DNA of 64,000 nucleotides, taken from the NCBI RefSeq assembly GCF_025698545.1, contig NC_068570.1:51603924-51667923 (forward strand), read 5' to 3'. The translations under genes were made by a program, and so were the position numbers. Source of the DNA: Gossypium raimondii. Lineage: Eukaryota; Streptophyta; Magnoliopsida; Malvales; Malvaceae. The notes under the pieces are model-generated. The model searched no databases and was not told the origin of the DNA. It saw only the letters and a list, made by a program, of their open reading frames with translations. Shown piece by piece: positions 11,901 to 22,721 of the stretch. Position 1 is the stretch's first letter; each line of letters starts with the position of its first letter.

Positions 11901-13418
11901 ACTAATAGTTTTAGTCAAGAATATCTTATTGGTGAAGGTTCCCTTGGTCGTGTTTACAAGGCAGAGTTTCCGAATGGAAAGGTAACTTATTATAATAAAT
12001 GTTTAATATTAAAGTTCTCTCAGTAGAAAAAACCCGTGTCAGATAACTTGTGAAATAATACAAGACTTCTTTCACAATGATAGCTAACTCTTTTCATCTT
12101 GTTTGATGTAGACTATGGCTATAAAAAAAATTGACAATGCGGCATTATCATTACAAGAGGAAGACAATTTTCTGGAAGCTATATCCAGTATGTCACGCTT
12201 GAGGCATCCCAATATTGTTACATTGGCTGGATACTGTGCAGAGCATGGACAACGTCTTCTGGTATATGAATATATAGGAAACGGTAGTCTTCATGATATG
12301 CTGCACTTTTCTGATGATGGTAGCAAGATGTTAAGCTGGAATGCACGTGTCAGAGTGGCACTTGGCACTGCCCGGGCCTTAGAGTATGTTATATGTGTAT
12401 GATATTTTTGAGTCTCTCATACGGGTTGCCAGCATTTGGCTGCTTGCTTGCATATGTTCCTTTCTGATAAAGATGTTGTTTCAGGTACTTGCATGAAGTG
12501 TGTTTGCCTTCAGTTGTACATAGAAATTTCAAGTCTGCAAACATCTTACTTGATGAAGAGCTCAATCCTCACTTGTCAGACTGTGGTTTGGCTGCACTTA
12601 CACCAAATACCGAGAGACAGGTAAAAAGTTTCTTTCAACAATAAAAATGAATCATCAGCAAACAAGGTTGCGCTCCACTGCTGTCTGTTAAGGGAAGTTT
12701 TACACTAGCTCTTGACTCTTTTTATTTGTTTAATGTTGCGCAGGTTTCAACACAGATGGTTGGTTCATTCGGTTATAGTGCTCCCGAGTTTGCATTGTCA
12801 GGAGTATATACTGTAAAGAGTGATGTATACAGTTTCGGGGTAGTGATGTTGGAACTACTGACTGGTCGGAAGCCACTAGACAGGTAAAACCCTTTCCAGT
12901 TTCCAATGAGTAGATAACAATCTCTATATCTTACTATCTTGACATTCTTATGGTACTATCTGTAAGTAATTTTTTTTGTGGTGTATTCTGCATTTTTTAG
13001 TTCAAGGGTGAGATCCGAGCAATCGCTTGTGAGATGGGCTACACCTCAACTACATGATATAGATGCCCTAGCAAAAATGGTAGATCCTGCACTAAATGGC
13101 ATGTACCCCGTGAAATCTCTGTCACGCTTTGCCGACATCATTGCTCTCTGTGTTCAGGTAAAAGAATTTACTAAAGCTTTGGACAAGTTGGATTAAGTTA
13201 ACCTAAGTGGTTTTGTAGGGTAAAGAAAAGAAAAATTGCTAACTAGGAAATGTTCTTATATGCAGCCGGAACCCGAGTTTCGACCTCCCATGTCTGAGGT
13301 TGTGCAAGCTTTAGTGAGGTTAGTGCAAAGAGCAAGCGTGGTCAAAAGGAGATCAAGTGATGAATCCGGATTTTCATATAGAACTCCAGATCATGAGATT
13401 ATCGACATGTCATTTTGA
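8908..13418 (+). CDS. SRF: STRUBBELIG-RECEPTOR-FAMILY leucine-rich-repeat receptor-like kinase, SRF6/SRF7-like
   Basis: Sixteen exons read in frame: 8908-9028, 9314-9446, 9547-9618, 9722-9787, 9877-9948, 10050-10121, 10490-10561, 10658-10723, 10802-10867, 10955-11235, 11728-11981, 12112-12383, 12485-12620, 12744-12883, 13001-13157, 13266-13418. They give 710 aa. The order is signal peptide (about 1-34), SRF-type N-cap ([12 protein letters not shown]), six LRRs each on its own 66- or 72-base exon, a Ser/Gly/Pro-rich linker, a membrane segment (about 292-316) and a cytoplasmic kinase domain. GEGSLGRV (409-416) and Lys430 are present. The catalytic loop reads HRNFK (528-532) and the metal motif reads DCG (548-550), so the usual catalytic Asp is Asn, as known for this family. 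The tail ends DMSF. Related proteins act at the plasma membrane in tissue morphogenesis and wall signalling. The subclade is my best guess from the C-terminus. Confidence 0.93.
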
Positions 13419-13737
13419 GTGCGAGTTGAAACCAGAGAGAATCAAACTCAAGAAATGGAAAAAAGGAAAAAGGGAAAGGAAAAAGAGGTTCTGTAATTAT
13501 ATCTCACATTGTCAGAAAGTTCATAGTTTACACTGCAAATATATAGCTGTATTATTGGAACATTATGATGCACATTCACGTTTTGCATCTTCTTAATAAT
13601 AATTAAAAAAAGGTTTTACTTTAATTCATTGAAATAAAGTACATAGACATTCCTTTGTTTTGCTGTCTTGTTTTTCATTTTTAGTTTAGTCTCGTCTTTT
13701 GATCTCCATTTGGTCATACTTCTCTGGTGATTACCTA
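13419..13737. other. convergent 3' ends of SRF kinase and subtilase
   Basis: Only 319 bases separate the two stop codons, so the 3' UTRs of these facing genes probably lie close together or overlap. AATAAAG-like words on the plus strand near 13629 and AT-rich runs could serve polyadenylation. Confidence 0.5.
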
Positions 13738-16700
13738 TTAGACAATTGAAACCGGCCTAATCGTTACCGGCATTCTCACAATGTGATTTAAGCTTCCTGT
13801 TAAAATAATTTCACCAAAGCTGAACTCATTGGTCGATTTAATCACATTGATTTCTATGTCTAAATCTTGGGTTCCCTCCGGAGCTATAGTAAACCAAGGT
13901 GGACGCAAGGTGATGGTTGTCCCATTAGGCGGTATCGCTAAGCTTACATATGTCTCCGGTTTGGTGGCTACGTTCTTGAAACTCCGTCTCACTGTCAGTG
14001 ATCTTCTTAGTGCAGATATGGTCACCGACGGTATGTTCAAGTTAGCAGGGTGGCCAACGGACTGACCACACCACACTCTGGTGGCGGCTCTGATTGCAAT
14101 GCGATCAATGAAGGGCATTGAACACAAAAAGCTGATATAATCTTCAAATTCTGCTTCATGATGACATTATAAAGAACAAAGTAACTTATATTGGTCAAGC
14201 TTGATGGTAGAATTTGGAAATGTGAAAAGGTTTACCTGATGATAAGACCAAGCCTGGATCCATGGCATGAGTTGGATTAACAAAGCCAGCGCCAAAATCA
14301 AAATTATTAGAAGAATACAAGCTCCCGATATTGAATCCTTCGGCCATTATAATCCCACCATTGTTATCGAACTTGGTGGCCGTGGTTGACATTGCCGATG
14401 CAATCATCGATGGGTTCCAGGAAGGGTACTCTTGCTTAATTAGTGCTGCAATTCCGGCAACATGAGGTGCAGCCATGCTTGAACCCGACAGAAGAGCAAA
14501 ATTGTAACCTGTTAGAATTGGATCCAGGGCACTCAAGGGGCTCCAGGCTGCCCAAATTTCATTTCCTGGGGCAAGAATATCAGGTTTTAGTACATCAGAA
14601 GGGTTCCGGTTGATGTCAATAAAACCGGGTCCCCTTGAAGAGAATCTGCTAACAATGGGTGCTTGGACACCAAACGAGGCAACTCTACCGTCTTGTATAG
14701 CAGCTCTAGCATTGAACTGTCTTACAATGCCTCTTGCATCCCTTAATGTTTGTTGTTCATAATATTCAGATACAATCTACAAACAAACATAAAGATTGTA
14801 TAAGAACTGGTTGATTACAATGGGAAAATTGCCTGCTGTGGAGTGATAAAACTATTTTTTACCTTTGCATCTGCAACTTTTGGGATTAAAGCGCCAGAAA
14901 CAGAAAAAGGAATTGGTTGCCCAATGAAATCACCATAACTTGGATTTGCAACAAGAACAAACCCCATAAATCCAAGAACTCTTGCAGTGTCAAAAATGGC
15001 TGTTAAGGTGGATGTCTCGTTATAGAAACCGGCGGAGAAACTGCATATAACAATACTACCCCTCACTACGCTAGGGTCAAAAGCTTCTGGATGTTGGCAC
15101 TCTTCGACATACTCCGGGGTCCTAGGGAATGCTCCACTCAAATTGATTGCATCCTTAGCCAACACCAGCCTATACAGTAATGATCCATTTCCAAATGTAG
15201 GAGCTAGCAAAGACATGTATGATGCATGTGTTATTGTCAACTTTTAAGGGTTTTAAACTAATCACTGATGGTAAAAGAAGGCATTATTACCTGATAACCC
15301 CACGCCAGAAACATTTAGGCCATTTCCTAGGAGAAGAGAAGCAGTGTATCTTCGATCTGTCCTGGAAGCGGCTGCACCGACAACCCAAGGGCTGTAAGAC
15401 AATACTGTCGAAGGACCAGGACCTGAGTTTCCCGCAGCCTGCACCACGAAAACCCCAGCTCTTCGTGCGAATAACATGGCTATGTCAAAAATGCTCAAGA
15501 ATGTGACTGTATCTTGTGGTGGTTCCTCCGGTCCGATCGACAGCGTTAAGATATCCACTCCATCTGCTACTGCCTGTGGTGTCACAGCACAATATTATAT
15601 TGGTAACATGGTTATGTTAGAAAACTATGTAGATTTCCATGCCCTACTTGATCAATTGCTGCAACCACATCCGCAAGGGTTCCCACCGTTGGATAGACAG
15701 CCTTATAAACAGCAACTCTATTTCCAAAAAGCAACCAATAGTTGATATCATTACTAGAATGATCCCGTAATACCAGAAAACAAATTCTGCAACAAGGAAC
15801 CAAGTAAAACAAACCTTGCACGCGGTGCCATCCCACTGGCTCGTCCATAATAGAAGCCGTTAACTGTCACAGGGACCCCAGCATTTCCAGCGGCAATTGA
15901 TGCAACGTGGCTGATCCAAAGGACATGTCTCCAGCGTTACAAACCAAGGAAAATAAATACACAGTAATGAATACATTACCTTATTTGTTTCATTTATTAC
16001 CTTCCATGGCCAACAGCATCAGCCGGTGAAGGAATGTCTATGGTAGCATTAAGAGAAGTGGCTGCTTGAGCCCCAGCTATGAAAAATCGGGCGGAAACTA
16101 TCTTACCATTGCACGAAAACGGTGGGAATAGAGGACCCGTTTCACATGCACCAGAAAAATGAGAGAGATTGGACGTTAAAGGGTTGAGTATGTCATAAGC
16201 AAAGCTTGGGTGAAAGGGGTTGATCCCTGTGTCAACAAAACCCATAACAATCCCATCTCCTGCGTTTCTATCACCTCCTTCTTGAGTCCACACGGTTTGA
16301 GGTAACCCTAAGAACTCTGGAGTATAAGTAGTCATCAATTTGGCTCTTCGATCTCTTTCAACCAACTTCACTCCTTGAGCAAGTTGTAGTTTCTTAGCCT
16401 GAAAATTTTCATAGCTATTACAGTCAGAGAATGAAAAAATGGCTGACAAAGTATTAAGAAAACAACAACCTGAGATGGTGTAGTGTGGACAGCAAAGCCA
16501 TTAAGGACATGTTTGAAGCTGTATAGCTTGTTATAGCTTCCCTTATCTAGAGTGCTTTCAAGAACTTGATCATGAGAATCTACCAACTTGTTTGCATGAA
16601 CTTCGTAAGCTTCACTAATCATTCATACAGAAAACAAACGAAGTGTTAAATTACTAAAGAGATAATCCAAAACTATAATTTGAAATGCTCTTTTACAACC

Positions 16701-16899
16701 TTTTGGGGTCGAATCTTCTTCCTTGTTGACTAGATAGAACATCACCATGAAATGCTACTGGTTCTCCTTCCATCAAAATCAAATATATCGATCTCTCTTC
16801 TACAACAGATGCAATAGTGCTGATAGCAAGAAGATGGAGGAGAAGAACTGCATAACTGGATGCAGCCGATACATCGACCCCGGTTGCCATGTTTTGCAA
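13738..16899 (-). CDS. subtilisin-like serine protease, group SBT2 (SBT2.4/ALE1-like)
   Basis: Nine exons in transcription order: 16899-16700, 16614-16470, 16398-16001, 15910-15815, 15717-15648, 15573-15291, 15203-14863, 14776-14236, 14150-13738. All junctions are GT-AG and the phases sum to 829 codons (828 aa). A hydrophobic secretion signal (about 15-32) is followed by an I9 inhibitor prodomain (about 38-130) and the S8 catalytic domain: Asp171 (FVDTG), His246 (GHGSH), oxyanion Asn352 (AAGNSGP) and Ser611 in GSSMAAPH, where families usually have GTSMA. A protease-associated insert (about 400-510) and a fibronectin-III-like C-terminus follow. Length fits SBT2 enzymes (about 815-830). It is expected to be secreted to the apoplast. 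From memory the closest group is SBT2.4, involved in epidermal and embryo cuticle formation, but that is unverified. A second Met three codons in is an alternative start. Confidence 0.92.
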
Positions 16900-17602
16900 T
16901 GGAAGGAAATGTGTTTACTTTGTGGAGTTTGTTGTGTTTAAATATAAAAGGCAATAGCAAGTTACGAACTCATAAATGGTCATTTGCCACATTGTTAACG
17001 TGATTAAAGCTGTTTCCTTTTATGAAATTGAGCCCCACTTGAAGAATTCTAGCGGTTACCTTTATTTTCTGCTTAGATTCAAATAAAATCTGGTTGCTAA
17101 TAAAGATTGAATCAGGCTGATCATGTTTTGCCCAAGCCAATTCACACTAAACCCACCATGAAAGATGCATTGCTTCACAAAAATAACTGAAACTATTGAC
17201 GAGTTCTCATCATTACAAAGTCCATCAATCCTGCACTAACTTTTCTTAATCACAATCTCATAAACTCCGGAAAAATGCTTTTCTTGAGTTCTCAACAGAG
17301 TTTTTGCACTTTTTCCCAAGTAAGATGGCAAAGCATAATCAATAAGTCAATAAGATGAGTTACCCGAAAATATCGGTTCAAAATCAGAGAACTACAGACA
17401 ATTGATCCTCCTGCACAGACATTAATCTCCTAAACCTAACACAGATACAAATGATGTCTCCTACACATAAGTTACTAACCAGCCACCAGCGTGGACAAAG
17501 CACATAATTTCTACAATATACAGCTCACATAGCAACGGCCTACAAGCTAAATCTGCGTAACGAGTCTTCTCTCATTCAACAAAAAGCTTTCCCATGGTTT
17601 AC
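16900..17602. other. spacer: subtilase promoter side and EBS 3' side
   Basis: The stretch lies upstream of the subtilase ATG and downstream of the EBS stop (both genes on minus). A TTTTATATTTAAA-like TATA candidate on the minus strand lies about 40-50 bases upstream of the subtilase ATG (around 16938-16950). Nothing else is recognisable. Confidence 0.45.
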
Positions 17603-19583
17603 TCATCTCTTATGTCTTTTAGACTCCACCTGGAAAAAGATCATAACTATGAGAAGTAGAGGCATAACCTCAAAACACATTAGAGTTTCCTAAGCTAAGT
17701 ATAAAGATAAAAGGATTTTTCCCCTTATATGCAGTGACATTTTTACATCTAAAATTTCCCTCTTCATAGCCAAAAGTAATGCTAATCTTAAAAACGTAAA
17801 AAAATGGAAATGATAATCATGTACACTGCTCGATATAGGCACAAAACCAATCAATAAATCAGGGGCGTGTATAGGTATGATTCAACATTCATAGCATGAG
17901 ATATCGTAGGCAGTCGAACCATATATATATATCAACAATGGCTAGGAATCATAACCAGCAAGATAAAAGTGTTGGTTAAGGAAATGTATGTACATTGATT
18001 ACCGTCCCCTATAATAGTCGGGAAATAACCAGGAAGCAACGATGATAGCGACACCTAATGAAGAACTTGTAAGCTACTACCGAATACAGTATGCTCAGTG
18101 AAATAAACATGTTGATATAGTGAAATATAAACCAAAGTAAGTTTTCGTATTGTGCAAGAAATCAAGGACTCTTATCACTGCTCAAAGTAACTTGTACGAG
18201 TTGGAGTATTTGTAAATTATTATTGGAACTACAATATGCCAATACCGTTTTTGTGCTGCATTTAGTTCGATGCATGATTTGCGCATGATGAAAATTCTTA
18301 TTAATTTCTCCTTACTTTCTAATCTTCCTCATAGGAAACCAGAAATTGAACCGGCAAGTTGTGTATTAGAGGATTAGCAAATAGCAATCGGCCTTGATCA
18401 CGAGAAAATGGTTGAAAATTAGCCCTACCTTTGCATCAGATACTGGTGATGCATGAAATCCATTCTGAAATTGTTTGAAATCATCCTCGGAACATTCAAA
18501 ACAGACAAAGTGTTCCAACATTTTTGCTTCTTCAATTGTCATGCCTACACAAGCAGGATGATACCTACAAGAATGGTAAGGAGAGCATTACATCAACCTT
18601 ACAAACTTATCAGGCACGTGGCACCCGGAAATCATATAAGGAAGCATAAACACCATACCAATCCTTGCAACCCTCACATTGAACCATAAGATCATCAGGA
18701 TTGTAGGGCATCTCACATTTGCAGTACCTTCAAAAGAGAAAAGCCCAGGGGCACCAAGGAATAAATGCTTTATATTTGAACAAGTCATAGCAGTCCTCGT
18801 ATTTCACAAACCAACAAGTCATACTACTCACACAGCAACTCGATCAGGTGTAAAGGCCCCGGTAGCAGCTTTATATTCAAATCTCCAATAGTAGTCCTCA
18901 GCCCCAACATTCTCAAGCTTGGTGTAGTTCTTGAAAGAATGAACAATGCACTTCCCTTCAACGGTTTGAGCACTCTGCACATCATGGTGGTCAGACAAAA
19001 ACAGCTCCTTTGCTCCATGGAATTGCCTCCTTCCTCCAAGTGATTCCTCAGGACGGTAATACCATCGCACTCGAACCTTGACGTTGTTCCTGTTATCTGA
19101 TTCGATTTTCTCAACCCGGGCCACATAGGGGGGATTACCGATATCAGAAGGACGCATCAGAACACAATCCCCCACTGCAAAAACATCACAAGCAACATTA
19201 CTAACACCCACTTAATTGCATATACATTAATGTTAACATGGAGTTATAGATGCATTGAACGATCCCAAGGTGCAAAGCCACCACCTTAGCATCTTTCAAC
19301 ACGAATGCCTTTGCATCCATTAAACCCATCAACAAAGGGTTGACTCCTTAACCATCAAAACCGACGTTAGCCAACATATTTGAAAATTTCATATTGACAA
19401 AAACGAAATGCCAAGATTCAACAACTTTTAAGGGCATATAAGTAAGATGTAGGCGTGTATATACATATAAACCATTTACCTACCTCTAACAATTTTGTTG
19501 GTGCCTCTAATGGTGTAAGAATGGAGGTCCTTCTTCCCTGCTTTGAGCTTGGGTGCAGAGACCCCTGGTCTAGTTTTTGCCAT
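17603..19583 (-). CDS. EBS: EBS-type BAH and PHD finger chromatin reader
   Basis: Five exons: 19583-19484, 19174-18832, 18727-18659, 18564-18429 and a 27-base last exon 17629-17603, all with GT-AG junctions, giving 224 aa (Arabidopsis EBS is about 234). The N-terminus MAKTRPG separates it from SHL (MPKQKAP). The BAH domain (about 34-148) contains [12 protein letters not shown] and [16 protein letters not shown]. The PHD finger (149-195) has the full C4HC3 set: C150, C152, C165, C168, H173, C176, C192, C195. The short last exon supplies a basic tail, VESKRHKR. In Arabidopsis EBS binds H3K27me3 through BAH and H3K4me3 through PHD and represses floral genes including FT in the nucleus. Here the same role is inferred from the intact domains. 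Confidence 0.94.
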
Positions 19584-20195
19584 GGAAGCTAGGGTTTGAA
19601 CACTGTTGAAGACTAGAGGTTTAGAGGAAAGCTGCAATCTTTAGGTTCAAAAAGTGAAACTGCTAAGTCTTGAAGAATTAAAGGAAGAAAGACAAAGTTC
19701 TAAGTTGCCCTCATGGGAGAGAGATGAAGTAAAGACAAGCCAGACAAGAAGGAAGGACACTATCTAGAGACTGTACAATGAAGAGATTGTGATTTTATTA
19801 TAACGATGAGGATAAGTTAAAAGTGTATTTTTGTTGTAATCATTCTGAATGTTCCAATGAAAACAAGAGCATGGTTGCTGTTAGAGTTCCAGATCATATT
19901 TGTCTTTAGCTTAGGCTTAATTACAGATTCCAACTTCACCTTTCATCAGTGCCATCCCATTTCATTTCCAACCCATTTTTTTTTTCTGTAATTAATACTT
20001 CACTGCTGGGCTCCAGCTTTGAGACTTGGAAATTGGCATGCTGAGTTCACTCGGACTCACACTCACACTCACTCACGCTTTACAGCTTCAGCCAATGGGC
20101 ATGGCCAGAAAATGAGGCCCATAATCTTCGAGATTTCAGCATAGTTGATGCTTAATAGTTACTCCTATGATTAAATTTGTCTCTATCTGTTTTTT
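19584..20195. other. EBS leader and upstream region
   Basis: The probable EBS 5' UTR and promoter (minus strand) lie here. The sequence becomes ordinary AT-rich spacer beyond about 19900. No other gene is seen. Confidence 0.45.
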
Positions 20196-20695
20196 AGGTC
20201 AAATTCTGCTATTAGACCCAGTACTTTGTGTAAACTGTGGATCTAGTACCTGTATTTTAATTTGAACAATTTTAGTCCCGTACTTTTTGAATTTTGAAAT
20301 TTTAATCGTGACCCAGTGGTAACAGTTAAATATGTTTGCTTAAATTATGTTATTAGTCTTGTATTATGCGTAAAGTTATAGATTTAGTCTATGTTCACCA
20401 ATTGAATCATTCTTAGTAGCTATATTCTTTGAATTTCAAAATTTTAGTCTTAATACAATGACGGTCGTTAAATCTATTAATTGATTTTTTGTGAGTAACA
20501 TGTGGAAATAACAAATAGATATAGCATTATAATGTGATAATATGTTTGACACATCAAATTTTTAAAATAATGAACTTGACTTATTGAATTCAATAGTTAT
20601 CATTTGGTTAGGGCTAAAATTTTCAAATTCTAAAAGTACATGTACTAAATCAACAACTTACACAAAGTATGAGGGTTTAATAATGAATTGAACCT
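20196..20695. mobile_element. MITE-like element with about 80-bp imperfect terminal inverted repeats
   Basis: The left end AGGTCAAATTCTGCTATTAG, continuing through ACTTTGTGTAAACTG, matches the reverse complement of the right end (AGGTTCAATTCATTATTAAA, then ACTTTGTGTAAGTTG) over about 80 bases, then diverges. The length is about 500 bp and there is no coding capacity. Flanking T-runs hide any target duplication. Confidence 0.6.
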
Positions 20696-21642
20696 TTTAT
20701 TAATTGAAATTTATTATGAATAAAATTTTAAAAATAAACGGTCAACTCTCTGTACCAATCTATTATAAAAGTATTTCGTTATAACAATCAAGTTTGTAGT
20801 AGAATCGACTTTTTATGTTTTATTTTAATGCTCTATAATAATTTTTACTTATAATAGCAAAATCATAGTTATGAAGTATATTCTTTATTAAATTAATTTT
20901 CTATAACAATATATTGTCTAAAATTTTAGTAAAATTATAGCTATCTCATATAAGCAAGCCTATTAATTATAATTTATTAACAAAATTATCTTAATTAAAA
21001 TATTATTTCAATAAAATGTTTGAATTTCACATGGAAAATCTATTACTCAAATTTTATTAAATGAAAATAAACTTCAATGAGTGGAGCTAAATATATCAAT
21101 TCAATAAACTTATAAATTGGTTACTTGAATTTGATGACTCATACAAATTTTTTGAATGGTACATAACTCGTACTAATAAATTGAATTTGTTCGTTTTATG
21201 AACTTCGTAATTAATCATGTGAATAAATGTGAAATAAAATATACATAAAAACAGCTGCTATATGAAATTTTATAAAAATTATCTTTCTATAACAACGGTA
21301 TTTCTATAACAAGCATAATAATTATATTTATATTATAATGAATTTAAAAATAATTACAAATTAAATAAAAGGTAAAATTCAATTCAATTAAGATAATTGC
21401 GGTGTTTTACCTGTGAACCACGAACCAAATACATTTACGAATTTGTCAGCCCTAGCAAACCCATGTTCCAAGCAGGAAATTTACCATACATTAATTGGGA
21501 GAAGGTAACAAATCGCCTCTGGTTTTGGCTCAACAAGAATGAATATACATCCAGCCATGCCAAATTATTTGGGTTCTCATTTCTTTCTGCTGCTACTACG
21601 TTCAAGAGGATACTAACAGAAGATAATACACATAATTGCAGT
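20696..21642. other. spacer and L4 3' side
   Basis: AT-rich spacer, then the probable 3' UTR of the L4 gene (minus). Open frames at 21397-21708 are shadows of the L4 3' end and UTR. Confidence 0.4.
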
Positions 21643-22721
21643 TCAGCGGTTGATCGGAGTGCGCATTCGCTCAACAATCCTGTCAACAGCATCACGGGAC
21701 ATCACTAACGTATCATGCAGCAAGATGCTATACACATTCAAGCCCTGCAATATCACACACAAACAACTTATTAAGGCAATCACACAACATGATTTGAGTC
21801 CCTATGACAGTAACAAACAGATACAAGGAGCACTGGAATAATTTTAAATCTAAGGCTATCATGATGACGGTTATAATAAGCTTATAAGATGGTGTTTAAC
21901 TCATCATTCATGACAAAGGCGAGCCAGTAGTTTGAATGTATTATAGTAACAATGGAAACACTGTGTTATCACTATTAACACAACTTACAATTGATGGCAA
22001 GACATTGACATAATGTAGATTTTGTGTAGCTAGCTTCAAATTATCATTTATGGGGCCACCATCCACCAGCAGTACTTTCTTGGTATTCTCCATTTGATTT
22101 ACATAGTTCACAATATTTTTGGTCTTATGTGTAGGGACCTCCAAATCCTCGAAGACATGAAGCTGTTAAATTGTGCCATAGTCATCAGTAGGTTTTAGTA
22201 CTCAATGAGGACTGAATAACTTTGTTTGGCATAAGTAATGTTCTAATTCTAAGCTCGTTTATACACAAGCCAGATGATACCTGTTACCTTCCCTTCAGCA
22301 GCACGAGCAGATAGTGCAATCTTCAGTCCAAGACGTCGAACCTTCTTATTCAACTTAATAGCATGACTTCTTGGCTTAGGGCCATGCATGGTAGAACCAC
22401 CTCGAAACTGTTATCAATCCCTTGTATTTGATTATAGGTCATAGAAGGCTAATATAGCTCTATGAAACTTACTAAAACCACAGAGCAGACAAATGAATCA
22501 CCTGGGGACCACGCAGGGTTCCATGCCTTGCTTGACCAAGACCCTTTTGTTGCCACGGCTTTCTACCAGTCCCACTAACCTCACTAATAGTTTTTGTTGA
22601 ATGAGTTCCCTGTTGACCATTCAATTGTCACTAACCTTCATACGTAACAGACCGATTGCATTGTTAGAAAATTTGTTAAAATAGCATGTTTGGAAATAGG
22701 AGGACAGAAAGGAAAGAAGCT

